A DNA stretch of 24,994 nt. It comes from Baffinella frigidus. Taxonomy: Eukaryota; Cryptophyceae; Cryptomonadales; Baffinellaceae. Where the stretch lies: assembly GCA_026770585.1 (NCBI GenBank), contig MU646711.1:198384-223377 (forward strand), given 5' to 3'. Below the pieces are notes generated by a model, which worked only from the letters and a program-made list of their open reading frames with translations, was not told where the DNA came from and searched no databases. Positions 15,601 through 19,960 of this stretch are shown in pieces; the stretch's first letter is position 1, and the number at the start of each line of letters is the position of its first letter. The position numbers and the translations under genes are program-made.

Positions 15601-16258
15601 ATTTGTACCGCGGGCCCAGCCACACAGAGGGCTACGAAGGGATTTTCGGGCACTCAGTGCCCGAGTTTCCGTTAACTCATCCGTAGGAACCCCCCTATGT
15701 CCCTACGGGTTGCCTACCGTAGGGTCTTGGGTCTTATCGCTTAGGGGTTATTTAAAATCCCTTGGAAGTCCGCTGTGTGGGATGTCAACTTGAGAATAGT
15801 CCGTCAAGCCGACTGAGACAGTCGGATCGCTCCCTGACGGTATTCCTAGCTCTGTCTCAAAAGCTGGTTCGGTCTCAGCATTTTGGTGAGGTGGGGCTCG
15901 TTTTTGCTCCAAAGTTGCCGGGGTTTTACCACGGACCCAGGATGTCAACTTGAGAATAGTCCGTCAGGCCTTGCTTTTGTCCGCCTTAGGATCTCAATTC
16001 GTGCCAATTTTTCGTTTTTCGTTTTTCGGCTTAGCTGTCGAATCGCACCCTGAGGGTGCAGAACCCTAAACCCTAAACCCTACACACCAAACCCCAAACC
16101 CCAAACCCCAAACCCCAAACCCTAAACCCTAAACCCTAGACCCTAAACCCTAAACCCTAAACCCTAAACCCTAAACCCTAAACCCTAAACCCTAAACCTT
16201 AACCCTGATCCCTACACCTGCAGGGGTAACACTTGATCAGCTGTGGTCAGTCCTGTGA
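3635..16258 (+). CDS. BBS5: BBS5, BBSome subunit (whole gene, 13 supported exons plus a tentative first exon)
   Basis: BBS5 is a subunit of the BBSome, the coat-like complex that moves membrane proteins in and out of cilia. The family has two PH-like domains that bind phosphoinositides. Exons: 4059-4188, 5273-5334, 6760-6817, 7605-7706, 8154-8222, 9171-9248, 10209-10252, 10540-10588, 11409-11525, 12746-12847, 13983-14053, 15407-15492 and 16224-16258, ending in TGA. All junctions keep frame and give 333 residues; human BBS5 has 341. Family landmarks in order: [152 protein letters not shown]. The duplicated NLRMIW/NVRIVW blocks mark the two PH-like repeats. Exons are only about 8% of the gene. 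Introns hold ghost exons, heptamers and foldback elements. The start is uncertain (see 3635-3687). Confidence 0.94.
4059..4188 (+). CDS. BBS5: BBS5 exon: N-terminal PH-like repeat, first part
   Basis: The acceptor is GAGCAG at 4053-4058 and the donor is GT at 4189. It encodes 43 residues, including [16 protein letters not shown] and [10 protein letters not shown]; human BBS5 has the same [10 protein letters not shown] block. It ends with GEMQ in phase 0, and the following exon supplies VTNLR. No ghost copy of this exon was seen. Confidence 0.93.
4237..4373. mobile_element. Foldback element in BBS5 intron 1
   Basis: The arms AAAAGCTAACGCCAGCG (4230-4246) and its complement (4365-4381) surround a second inverted pair containing CCTACGGTAGGAACCCCCC. 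TA dinucleotides at 4235-4236 and 4374-4375 suggest a TA-flanked insertion, although the match continues a few bases outside them. Confidence 0.7.
4546..4708. mobile_element. CCACACAG-family foldback element (family B), copy 1
   Basis: Begins TCACACAGCGGGCTACGAAG and ends with the complementary CTTTCGTAGTCGGCTGTGCGG. It is the same length class (160-163 bases) as copies at 15620, 16724 and 19961. Its interior contains the left half of a perfect 68-base inverted repeat whose other half lies outside the element at 4741-4808. Confidence 0.75.
4576..4808. repeat. Perfect 68-base inverted repeat
   Basis: Bases 4576-4643 are the exact reverse complement of 4741-4808 (starts GCCGATTATGTCCGACC). The spacer is 97 bases. 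Perfect identity over 68 bases points to a recent origin. The left arm lies within a family B element and the right arm outside it, so this is a nested or rearranged structure. Confidence 0.92.
5273..5334 (+). CDS. BBS5: BBS5 exon: VTNLRMIW strand of first PH-like repeat
   Basis: The acceptor is GGCAG before 5273 and the donor is GTAGCA at 5335. It encodes 20 residues plus two bases: [11 protein letters not shown], then YRTNLTV. Human BBS5 has VTNLRILWHS followed by RVNVSVGY. Only this copy has both the acceptor and the VTNLR coding start; five later copies lack them. Confidence 0.92.
5527..5572 (+). pseudogene. Ghost copy of BBS5 NLRMIW exon, no. 1
   Basis: Repeats the 3' 46 bases of the exon at 5273-5334 (ATCTGGATAGCCAACTCC to GTCGG) with the donor GTAAAC intact. 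The VTNLR start and the AG acceptor are gone, replaced by heptamer-like sequence. Non-functional as an internal exon. Confidence 0.88.
5663..5823. mobile_element. Foldback element, family H (diverged copy)
   Basis: Arms AACCCCTGGATGGTTCGGTA and the complementary CTACCGAACTTTCCAGGGGT enclose CCTAGGACCTCCTACCGTAGG. The inner part is shared with the family H copies at 6839 and 14262. Confidence 0.75.
5852..6118 (+). pseudogene. Ghost copy of BBS5 NLRMIW exon, no. 2 (interrupted)
   Basis: The 5' part (to 5869) and 3' part (from 6086) of one ghost exon are separated by a 216-base foldback element. Joining GATAGCCAA to CTCCTCG restores the sequence of the intact exon exactly at the junction. Confidence 0.88.
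5870..6085. mobile_element. Foldback element inserted in a ghost exon
   Basis: A 216-base sequence starting CCACGCCAGGGCACAAG and ending CTTGTGTGTGACCTGGCGTGG. Compared with the exon at 5273-5334 the insertion is exact, with no target duplication visible. The interior is AT-richer than its surroundings and has no ORF of note. Confidence 0.82.
6243..6287 (+). pseudogene. Ghost copy of BBS5 NLRMIW exon, no. 3
   Basis: Starts ATCTGGATAGCC and ends GTCGG followed by TAAAC. One G is lost at the donor, so the GT splice site is destroyed. There is no acceptor. Confidence 0.87.
6415..6462 (+). pseudogene. Ghost copy of BBS5 NLRMIW exon, no. 4
   Basis: Shares CGTACTGAACGAACC with ghost no. 3 (the intact exon has CGTACCGAAC), so copies 3 and 4 share a more recent origin. 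The donor GTAACC is present; the acceptor and VTNLR part are absent. Confidence 0.87.
6655..6700 (+). pseudogene. Ghost copy of BBS5 NLRMIW exon, no. 5
   Basis: The most diverged copy (ATCTGAATTGCCAACTTCTC...). The TGG codon has become TGA, a stop. The donor GTAGCC is kept. Confidence 0.85.
6760..6817 (+). CDS. BBS5: BBS5 exon: RLRGT block
   Basis: The acceptor is CCCAG before 6760 and the donor is GTCTGT at 6818. It encodes (G)[19 protein letters not shown]; human BBS5 has GYNCILNITTRTANSKLRG. The first base completes the Gly codon split with the previous exon. Confidence 0.93.
6839..6994. mobile_element. Foldback element, family H, TA-flanked
   Basis: 156 bases with long arms (GGGCAACGGCCTGAAAATGG, then TAGTTAGGCCTACGGCATTG) and TA at both borders (6837-6838, 6995-6996). 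Nearly the same sequence recurs at 14262-14415 in another BBS5 intron, with the centre GAGACTTTTTGGTCCTAGGA shared. Confidence 0.85.
7335..7410 (+). repeat. Perfect CCCTAAA telomere-type array inside an intron
   Basis: About 11 uninterrupted copies of the heptamer within the intron between the RLRGT exon and the FEFIFTNL exon. This is the longest perfect run in the BBS5 gene. Comparable shorter runs lie at 8046-8094, 8816-8848, 9057-9108 and 16141-16197. Confidence 0.92.
7431..7496 (+). pseudogene. Ghost copy of BBS5 FEFIFTNL exon, no. 1
   Basis: A diverged copy of the 5' two thirds of the exon at 7605-7706, preceded by an intact TTCAG acceptor. A single-base deletion shifts the frame within the FEF codons, and the 3' third is missing. 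Confidence 0.85.
7605..7706 (+). CDS. BBS5: BBS5 exon: ALYVLTKF...FEFIFTNL block
   Basis: The acceptor is ATGCAG before 7605. It encodes 34 residues: [20 protein letters not shown], then [12 protein letters not shown]. Human BBS5 has [20 protein letters not shown] at the same place. Keeping the human spacing (RLYTSVMAVHRAY) requires a GC donor (CAG|GCACGC). A GT donor six bases upstream would delete two residues. Confidence 0.92.
7885..7936 (+). pseudogene. Ghost copy of BBS5 FEFIFTNL exon, no. 2
   Basis: Repeats the 3' half of the exon (CTTCACGAACCTCATTCG to GTCCAG), also followed by GC (GCAAAA). It is preceded by TTTAGGG-type sequence and has no acceptor. Confidence 0.87.
8154..8222 (+). 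CDS. BBS5: BBS5 exon: [15 protein letters not shown] block
   Basis: The acceptor is TCGCAG before 8154 and the donor is GTCTGA at 8223. It encodes 23 residues, [18 protein letters not shown] followed by GAVMK; human BBS5 has AVHRAYETSKMYRDFKLR. It starts and ends in phase 0. Confidence 0.95.
8405..8626 (+). pseudogene. Ghost copy of BBS5 MYRELKLR exon, interrupted by a MITE
   Basis: Two pieces, 8405-8421 and 8592-8626, match the exon at 8154-8222 but are split at the TA of ATGTACCGG by a foldback element. The piece after the insert lost two bases (GCCGCATG for GCCGTCATG), so the frame is broken; the GTCTCG donor is kept. Confidence 0.9.
8422..8591. mobile_element. TA-flanked MITE with 52-base perfect arms
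   Basis: The arms begin GAGCGCTGTGCAGAGAAGTT and are perfect for 52 bases, then continue with a few mismatches. TA is duplicated at 8420-8421 and 8592-8593, while the intact exon has a single TA (ATGTACCGG). TA duplication and no coding capacity are the hallmarks of Stowaway-like MITEs mobilised by Tc1/mariner-type transposases. The central loop carries AAAGTTGACAAA, resembling half of a family D element. Confidence 0.92.
8888..8930 (+). pseudogene. Ghost copy of BBS5 LLVLPQEK exon, no. 1
   Basis: A partial copy of the exon at 9171-9248, preceded by an intact ATCAG acceptor. The Gln codon has become TAG, and the copy stops after ATTCAACA, where heptamers begin. Confidence 0.87.
9171..9248 (+). 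CDS. BBS5: BBS5 exon: [10 protein letters not shown]...GVWNLSADQ block
   Basis: The acceptor is ATCAG before 9171 and the donor is GTGCTC at 9249. It encodes 26 residues, [15 protein letters not shown] then [11 protein letters not shown]; human BBS5 has [20 protein letters not shown]. It starts the second PH-like repeat. Confidence 0.95.
9252..9360 (+). repeat. Short tandem repeats after the WNLSADQ exon
   Basis: Phrases of the form CCACTTAGGAGAGAGTGT and TCGACTTAGGA alternate three times or more right after the exon, with further copies at 9727-9780. They travel with ghost copies of the exon, so they mark the duplicated unit. Confidence 0.75.
9399..9423 (+). pseudogene. Ghost copy of BBS5 WNLSADQ exon, no. 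2
   Basis: The last 24 bases of the exon (TCTGGAACCTCAGCGCC to CAG) plus one following G, directly abutting the MITE at 9426. Confidence 0.85.
9426..9609. mobile_element. TA-flanked MITE with GAGC termini
   Basis: 184 bases. The left arm GAGCTATTCCGGTAAGACTT matches the right arm perfectly for 38 bases; the right arm then carries an 8-base extra segment. TA lies at 9424-9425 and 9610-9611. It shares the GAGC terminus and TA flanks with the element at 8422, so they may use the same transposase. The loop is AT-rich and includes GGTACAAATAAAG. Confidence 0.88.
9819..9873 (+). pseudogene. Ghost copy of BBS5 WNLSADQ exon, no. 3
   Basis: Covers the exon from GCAGGAGAAG to its end, with the final CAG changed to CAA and one AAG changed to ACG. 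There is no acceptor. Confidence 0.87.
10209..10252 (+). CDS. BBS5: BBS5 exon: [14 protein letters not shown] block
   Basis: The acceptor is CCCAG before 10209 and the donor is GTGCCG at 10253. It encodes 14 residues and two bases of a Trp codon completed by the next exon (VW-HAN). Human BBS5 has GNLGTFFITNVRIVWHAN. At 44 bases it is among the smallest exons. No ghost was seen. Confidence 0.94.
10540..10588 (+). CDS. BBS5: BBS5 exon: [16 protein letters not shown] block
   Basis: The acceptor is CCGCAG before 10540 and the donor is GTCTGC at 10589. The first base completes Trp, followed by [16 protein letters not shown]; human BBS5 has HANMNDSFNVSIPYLQ. Confidence 0.95.
10590..10970. repeat. 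GTGTAGGG-type minisatellite (G-rich orientation)
   Basis: Roughly 380 bases of GTGTAGGGT and GTGTGGTGTGTAGGG variants, the G-rich complement of CCCTACA. A higher-order period of roughly 110 bases is visible from the recurring GGTGCAGAGTGTGG at about 10739, 10823 and 10914. Both reading directions are open for over 100 codons only because the repeat lacks stops. Confidence 0.88.
10982..11021 (+). pseudogene. Ghost copy of BBS5 FNVSIPYIQ exon
   Basis: The 3' 40 bases of the exon at 10540-10588, preceded by CCCAG and followed by GTCTG. The HAN codons are missing, so inclusion would shift the frame. The splice sites look usable, making it a possible cryptic exon. Confidence 0.87.
11260..11292 (+). 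pseudogene. Ghost copy of BBS5 VRDSKFG exon, no. 1
   Basis: The first 33 bases of the exon at 11409-11525, with a good CCACAG acceptor, then a switch to heptamers (CTAAACCCC). No donor. Confidence 0.87.
11409..11525 (+). CDS. BBS5: BBS5 exon: [12 protein letters not shown]...DPVEKL block
   Basis: The acceptor is ACACAG before 11409 and the donor is GTGGTA at 11526. It encodes 39 residues: [17 protein letters not shown], then [14 protein letters not shown]. Human BBS5 has KIRDSKFGLALVI and YVLGFKIDPVEKL. It is the longest phase-0 exon of the gene. Confidence 0.96.
11535..11648 (+). repeat. 32-35-base tandem repeat, three copies
   Basis: Three copies of a unit GTCCGGTTTGTACC...CTGGTC lie between the exon and its second ghost. 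The TTTGTACC part resembles the centre of family D. Confidence 0.75.
11650..11715 (+). pseudogene. Ghost copy of BBS5 DPVEKL exon, no. 2
   Basis: The 3' 60 or so bases of the exon (CATCCAAACGCTCGGGG to CTCACC) plus the donor GTGGTACACCC are repeated with several substitutions and an indel. Confidence 0.87.
12218..12286 (+). pseudogene. Truncated copy of BBS5 YSADPVYG exon, no. 1
   Basis: Copies the first 69 bases or so of the exon at 12746-12847 with an acceptor (ACCAG), then runs into TCTAAACC heptamer-like repeats with no donor. The frame stays open for some codons into the repeat. Confidence 0.9.
12409..12477 (+). pseudogene. Truncated copy of BBS5 YSADPVYG exon, no. 2
   Basis: Preceded by CAGCAG, it matches the intact exon up to GTCGAGTTCTC and then breaks into TAAACCC at the same point as copies 1 and 3, so the truncated form was itself amplified. 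Confidence 0.9.
12584..12652 (+). pseudogene. Truncated copy of BBS5 YSADPVYG exon, no. 3
   Basis: Preceded by AACAG, it starts GCAATG where the intact copy has GTCATG and breaks off at the same TTCTCT|AAACC point. The CCAGAAA repeats that follow match those after copy 1. Confidence 0.9.
12746..12847 (+). CDS. BBS5: BBS5 exon: VMKEVESL...[11 protein letters not shown] block
   Basis: The acceptor is GGCAG before 12746 and the donor is GTGCGA at 12848. It encodes 34 residues, [19 protein letters not shown] then [15 protein letters not shown]; human BBS5 has [21 protein letters not shown]. Of six related copies at 12.2-13.3 kb it is the only one with acceptor, full coding part and donor. Confidence 0.95.
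12894..12945 (+). repeat. Half copy of a TATGCACCCCC-type foldback
   Basis: CATGCATCCCCACCGAGGCT followed by GTGTCTGAGCAGGGC matches one arm of the foldback at 16899-17006 (in reverse complement). The partner arm is absent. Confidence 0.7.
12981..13059 (+). pseudogene. Copy of BBS5 YSADPVYG exon, 3' part, no. 5
   Basis: Matches the intact exon from about ATGACGTACTCAGCGG to CTCAAG with a GTCTG donor, but its 5' end is replaced by G-rich repeat sequence and it has no acceptor. Confidence 0.88.
13207..13306 (+). pseudogene. Copy of BBS5 YSADPVYG exon, 3' part, no. 6
   Basis: Lacks an acceptor, carries an internal duplication (TTCGGCCGACCCCGTATAC occurs twice in part), and has an extra TTTC in the QAEP region that shifts the frame. 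The donor GTGCGT is kept. Confidence 0.88.
13554..13592 (+). pseudogene. Ghost copy of BBS5 [12 protein letters not shown] exon, no. 1
   Basis: A diverged copy of the first part of the exon at 13983-14053 (ACAGATGCACGACGG, then ACAAAACATC), preceded by CCAG. Confidence 0.75.
13710..13916 (+). pseudogene. Ghost copy of BBS5 [12 protein letters not shown] exon, no. 2 (interrupted)
   Basis: GCAG|GCGGCGCGACA matches the first 11 bases of the exon at 13983 exactly; the foldback element at 13723 then intervenes, and TGGACG continues after it. Little of the exon remains downstream. Confidence 0.75.
13723..13903. mobile_element. TA-flanked foldback element with nested perfect hairpin
   Basis: Terminal arms CCACACGAGGCTATCCATGC are perfect for 27 bases, with TA at 13721-13722 and 13904-13905. 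A second perfect 20-base inverted repeat lies inside (13781-13800/13803-13822). Sequence next to the right arm recurs in the opposite orientation at about 20309-20405. Confidence 0.87.
13983..14053 (+). CDS. BBS5: BBS5 exon: [18 protein letters not shown] block
   Basis: The acceptor is TTCAG before 13983 and the donor is GTAAAC at 14054. It encodes [17 protein letters not shown] then NHDALA and two bases completed by the next exon. Human BBS5 has QIQDDVEIESDGHTDAFVAY here, so conservation is moderate; position and phase support it. Confidence 0.9.
14262..14415. mobile_element. Foldback element, family H, TA-flanked, second intronic copy
   Basis: 154 bases with TA at 14260-14261 and 14416-14417. 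The stem TAGTTAGGCATACGGCATTG pairs with the right arm, and the centre GAGACTTTTTGGTCC is identical to that of 6839-6994. Confidence 0.87.
14675..14717 (+). pseudogene. Ghost copy of BBS5 [14 protein letters not shown] exon, no. 3
   Basis: The 3' two thirds of the exon (GACATCGACGTGTCCAACG to GCCGC) with donor GTATAA. The acceptor side is heptamer-like. Confidence 0.87.
14850..14972. pseudogene. Ghost copies of BBS5 NEANHDALA exon in inverted pair
   Basis: GTGGTTGGCCTCGTGGTTGG (14850-14873) is a reverse-complemented double copy of the GAGGCCAACCAC segment. 14944-14972 is a forward copy (GACGAGGCCAACCGCGACGC to GCCGC, donor GTAAGC). TTTGGGG-type repeats separate them, making a foldback. Confidence 0.8.
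15150..15406 (+). repeat. Repeated intron end before the YYADG exon
   Basis: The phrase CTGATCGCGTCCCGGGCGCA ending in AGGTACT occurs at about 15293-15316 and again at 15387-15410, where the second is the real acceptor. GATCCTGAAGGGCCGTT also recurs. The first copy is a ghost acceptor, with GTACTG continuing into non-coding sequence. Confidence 0.8.
15407..15492 (+). CDS. BBS5: BBS5 exon: [15 protein letters not shown]...[10 protein letters not shown] block
   Basis: The acceptor is GCGCAG before 15407 and the donor is GTATTA at 15493. It encodes [20 protein letters not shown] then LAVESLPD, with a split Gly codon finished by the last exon. Human BBS5 has YFADGNKQQDREPVF and LGLAIEKLKDG. A family D palindromic element starts at the donor itself. 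Confidence 0.95.
15567..15585 (+). pseudogene. Ghost 3' end of BBS5 ESLPD exon (first of three)
   Basis: GTCGAATCGCTCCCTGACG followed by GTATTAAG repeats the exon end and donor exactly. Further copies lie at 15821-15839 and, diverged, at 16037-16053. Each is associated with a family D element, so exon end plus element forms the tandem unit. Confidence 0.87.
15620..15780. mobile_element. Family B foldback element, copy 2 (filled site)
   Basis: 161 bases, CCACACAGAGGGCTACGAAG at the left and CCGCTGTGTGG at the right. It interrupts a family D element; the uninterrupted neighbour at about 15525-15540 reads CCCAGGATGTCAACT. Removing 15620-15780 restores CCCAG|GATGTCAACT with no duplicated target bases. 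Confidence 0.92.
16224..16258 (+). CDS. BBS5: BBS5 last exon with stop
   Basis: The acceptor is CCTGCAG before 16224. Two bases complete Gly, then [10 protein letters not shown] and TGA at 16256-16258. Human BBS5 ends FTLQGLWEVMS. The phase and C-terminal position fit exactly, closing the gene. Confidence 0.93.
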
Positions 16259-16454
16259 GGACCCGACTTTCCACGTGTCAAAAGTGAATTTGGACACTTG
16301 GAAAGTGTCAACTTAGGACAGGGGGGCGCGCGAGAGGAGGGGTGTGTCGGGGGGGGTCTCGATGCGGGTGATTGGCTTTTGGATCACTCGGTGCCAGGCT
16401 TGGGTGTAATAAAGAAGAAGAGGTGTTTTGCGTGCTGGGTGGACACTCGGTGTT

Positions 16455-16490
16455 TTTCAGGCGTCTGAAGAGAGAGACCTTTCCGAACGC
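16455..16490 (+). repeat. Direct repeat TTTTTCAGGCGTCTGAAGAG, copy 1
   Basis: TTTTTCAGGCGTCTGAAGAG continuing GAGAGACCTTTCC recurs at about 16694-16725, where the second copy is interrupted at its end by a family B element beginning CCACACAG. The intervening DNA is purine-rich. Confidence 0.85.
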
Positions 16491-16723
16491 CCGCGTGGCC
16501 GGTCACGCGGACGCCGAAGCCAACTGTCCGAGGTGACTGCCTTGGCTGTGCTCGCGAGGTGTGGGATGTGCCGAGTTGGAGGAGGAGGAGGAGGCTGGTG
16601 GGGAGAGAAGGGGGTTTCCCCAGTCTGGTAATAGCAGGAGGGGGGGGAGGAGGCGCGCGGGTTTCGTGAGCGAGCGGTGCGGCGTGCTCCTTCTTTTTCA
16701 GGCGTCTGAAGAGAGAGACCTTT

Positions 16724-16884
16724 CCACACAGCGGGCTACGAAGGGATTTTCGGCCCATTTTCGGCTGAGTTTCCGTTACCTTGTCCGTAGGAACCCTCCT
16801 CTGTCCCTACGTGTTGCCTACTGTAGGGTCATAGGCCTTATCGCTTATGGGTTATTCAAAATCCCTTCAAAGTCCGCTGTGCGG
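16724..16884. mobile_element. Family B foldback element, copy 3
   Basis: 161 bases from CCACACAGCGGGCTACGAAG to CCGCTGTGCGG, with internal CCTTATCGCTTATGGGTTATT. No target duplication is visible (flanks CCTTT and ATTAC). Confidence 0.9.
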
Positions 16885-16898
16885 ATTACTACACGGCC

Positions 16899-17006
16899 GC
16901 CATGTATGCACCCCCGCCGCGGCTGAGTCTGAGCAGGGCCTAGAGAGAAGTCATGAGCAGTGTAGGTCCTGCTCAGACACAGCCTCGGTGGGGGTGCATA
17001 CATGGC
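16899..17006. mobile_element. TATGCACCCCC foldback element
   Basis: The arms GCCATGTATGCACCCCCGCC and the complementary GGTGGGGGTGCATACATGGC continue through CTGAGCAGG. A diverged relative of one arm occurs at 17186-17240 and a half copy at 12894-12945. Confidence 0.85.
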
Positions 17007-17340
17007 GACTGTGTTGGAAGTAATGGTTCAATGTTTTTACTTTTGGGAAGATCCGGTCGAGCTGATTATCCGCACTCTGTCTTTGTGCCGTGTTCATTGT
17101 GGAGGAGAGGTCTTTGTTGGTACTGGCCACCATGTATTCTCTCCCAAGGACCAACACGGATCTCCCCCAAGGACCAATACGGATGCCATCCGTGCACGCC
17201 CCCCCACGGAGGCTAGGTTTAGCAGGACCTAGCGAGAGGTCACGCACACGCCTGCACTATGAGTCATCCACGAACTCTCCCGATGGTCCAGATCCGTACC
17301 GAGCTACGTACGGATCTTGATCCATGTACAGGGGTACCTC

Positions 17341-17426
17341 GCTCATAAGAAAGCACCTCCTCCTAGGACCCTGCAGTAGACCTAGGTCCCTATGGTGGTC
17401 CTAGGGGGTTCGCGTTTCTTATGAGC
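17341..17426. repeat. Inverted repeat GCTCATAAGAAA
   Basis: A perfect 12-base inverted repeat (17341-17352/17415-17426) encloses CCTAGGACC/GGTCCTAGG palindromic pieces, so the whole block can fold. Possibly a small, eroded foldback element. Confidence 0.65.
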
Positions 17427-17689
17427 GGTCCTGAGGTTGGGAATCAGCCGTTTTTCTTGGGGAAATATTTACAAACATCCGGAATCCAAAGTAAAAACAG
17501 GGGTAATGTTCCTCAAGGGGATTTGTGAAGTGTTGACAACATACTTTGGGTGTGTGTTGTGTTGGTCTGGAACAAAATAGAATGGTCAGGGCAGGCAAAA
17601 AGAAGGGCAAAGGCCTGAGGAGAGGTTCGGGAGTCTTTTCTGCAAGGGGCTGTTACAGGGGTTACTCGAAATTCAGGTACGGCTTTTGA

Positions 17690-17965
17690 AACCCGTCGGT
17701 GTGCGGACCGCAAATCTAAGGCCCCCGGAGAAAGCGTTCGGTGTGCGGTCCTTAACTTTGAGGCCCGCAGAAGCGGTGGGTGGTGGACATTAAACAAGCC
17801 AGTACCATTAAGGCGCGCGCTCAACTCGGTCGGTGTGGTCCTTAAATGTAGACCATTTCCCCCGGAAAAGTTGGCACTTTTTTGGCCCGAAAATTCGCTA
17901 GCTCCGTTCTCCGGGGATTGTTTTCGCGGTGGGTGTGCGGTCCTTAACTTTCGCTAAGGTCCGCG
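17690..17965 (+). repeat. Dispersed GGTGTGCGGTCCTTAACTT repeats
   Basis: Four imperfect copies of CGGTGTGCGGTCCTTAACTT occur at about 17697, 17741, 17830 and 17934, separated by unrelated sequence. Function unknown. Confidence 0.7.
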
Positions 17966-18126
17966 AACCACAGGAGCGATTTGATCTGACTTGAATCAGA
18001 CGGGGGGGCATGCCTGCGAGAGGCGGTCGGTCTTCCCGTCCTCCGCAGTGGAGTCGCCCCCAAACCACTGGTCGAAATTCCGATCGACTGATTCCATAGC
18101 TTGTGCGCGGACCTGCAACCCCCCGG

Positions 18127-18374
18127 TTGGTGTTTAGGGTTTGGGGGTTGGGGGTTGGGGGTTGGGGGTCCGGGTTTGGGGTTTGGGGTTGGGGTTTGGG
18201 GTTTGGGGTTTGGAGGTTGGGGGTTGGGGGTCTGGGTTTAGGGTTTAGGGTTTAGGGTTTAGGGTTTAGGGTCTAGGGTTTTGGGTTGAGGGTTTTGGGT
18301 TGAGGGTTGAGGGTTGAGGGTTGAGGGTTAAGGGTTGAGGGTTGAGGGTTTGGCGTTTTGGGTTTAGGGTTTAG
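18127..18374 (-). repeat. Telomere-type repeats in G-rich orientation
   Basis: Long run of GGTTTGG, TTGGGGG, TTTAGGG and TTGAGGG variants with a few perfect TTTAGGG copies (about 18238-18268). It is opposite in strand to most heptamers within the two flanking genes. Confidence 0.9.
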
Positions 18375-19151
18375 ATCTTTTAGGTATTTACTAAGCTCCC
18401 AAATCTCCTTTTAATCGTGGCGAAACGTTTCGTGTTTCAGGGTTCGAGAGGAAATTGTAGCTAACCGACACCAAAAACTACGAAAAATCGGATTTTTTTT
18501 TTCTTGTGTCGATGATGTGATGGTGGCTTTGAAAAGTCATGAAGCGAGAGAAATTCTTCCTTTATGACATAGGATCTTATCCACACGAGGCTACGAGGCA
18601 TGTAAGCTAAATTGGCCCGCTTTTTTGAACGAGAAAAGGATTTGGAAGACGAAATAATTTACCCCAAGTCCTTCAGGTCGTTTTGAAGACGAGCTCACGC
18701 TGAGCACTCTGATATAAAAATCTCCGAACATAATTAACGAGTGTTTGAACTAGGGCCAGTTGAAAACTGGCCTGCCGAAACATTCTCTCGAGAATTCGGA
18801 CCCTTTTTTACCACACATTCCCCGTTCAATTTGATCTCGAATTAGTCAACTTTTAACTCGCGGAGCAATTCAGCCGCGAAATCGTGTAGTAAAGAAGGAA
18901 ATCGATCAAGGCAAAAAAACGTTGTTTCCAGCAAGCTTTTGAGTTTTAAACGGCATTGTAAAAAAATCTCGTGGTACAAATGAAATCGTTTGTGTGGTAA
19001 AAAACGGTCCGAATTTTGGAAAAGGTCCGAATTAACATACACGCCTCGTACCCTTGTGAAGAGCGACCCTAGGTCTCCTCCTCGTAAGTTGGCAGATTTG
19101 TGGGGGTTGACTTTTACAAAATCTTCGTATTCGCTTGAGTTGACTTTGGTT

Positions 19152-19314
19152 GGATGTGTTCGGAGTTCCCGGTTTACACTTCGCTGTGCTGACGTTTGCT
19201 GACTTTGCTGACGCATGTTCGTATGTGTTCGGAGTTCTCGGATTACGCATCGCGCCCCACGTTCACTCTTCAGCTGGAAACACACTGAGAGTGTGTCTAG
19301 AGTGTAGAGATTCT
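19152..19314 (+). repeat. 165-base direct repeat, copy 1
   Basis: GGATGTGTTCGGAGTTCCCG through GTAGAGATTCT recurs at 20501-20675. Within each copy GTATGTGTTCGGAGTT repeats the start, and GCTGACTTT(T) repeats vary in number. Minus-strand frames through both copies give a shared peptide (RCVIRELRTHTNMRQ), which is explained by the duplication. Confidence 0.9.
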
Positions 19315-19397
19315 GATTTTTCGCAGTTCATCGGAGTTCCCGGATTTGCTGACGGGGCGAGGCGTAATCCGGGAACTCCGATGAACTGCGAAAAATC
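19315..19397. repeat. Perfect 30-base inverted repeat
   Basis: GATTTTTCGCAGTTCATCGG (continuing 10 bases) at 19315-19344 is exactly complementary to 19368-19397 with a 23-base loop. It starts where the 165-base direct repeat ends. Confidence 0.9.
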
Positions 19398-19620
19398 GCA
19401 ACCTCCAGCATGCAGCATGCTTTCCTCTTGTCGACCAAAAAAAAACGGCAAGAGGTTACCGGTACCGGTATCCTCTTGTCGACTCTTGTCTACGAGCCTC
19501 GTACGAGCTCGTACGAAGCGGCAAGAGGTTACCGGTATCCTCATGTCGATTACTGATTACTGAATTTATTAAAGATGATGTGATGTTGACTTTGAAAGCT
19601 CATGAAGCGAGGATAATGGT

Positions 19621-19667
19621 TTCCCGCCGACTTGGAGCGGTTCTATCCCGCTCCAAGTCGGCGGGAA
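19621..19667. repeat. Perfect 20-base hairpin
   Basis: TTCCCGCCGACTTGGAGCGG pairs perfectly with its downstream complement around a 7-base loop. A diverged upstream phrase (GATGATGTGATG...CATGAAGCGAG, about 19574) also occurs at 18512-18550 without the hairpin. Confidence 0.88.
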
Positions 19668-19960
19668 TCATTTTCTTCTGTGATTGACTTTACAAGTGCT
19701 TTTATCTGTTTTTTTGCGCCGCAGGCTGCCTAATTTCGGGCGACATCTCGTACAAATGCCGTTAATTCCCGAGAAACGGAAAATCCGCAATCGAAAGTCA
19801 ATTGTTTCCACCAGAGAAACGTTCGGCCGCGATAAAATCACTTGTAAAGTCGATCGCAGAAGAAAAATTCTTCTTTTGTTTAGGATCCTAGAGAAGAAAT
19901 GATATTATGTCTTCGGAAACGTTGCGTTTTTTTACATAAAAGGGCGAAATTTGGCGAGGG

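Noticed and set aside
16384-16926. Several open frames in purine-rich DNA
   Set aside because: Low-complexity sequence with a duplicated phrase and a family B element; frames on both strands are equally open.
19621-19667. Hairpin as a transcription terminator
   Set aside because: Rho-independent terminators do not apply in a eukaryotic nucleus, there is no T-tract, and no gene ends here.
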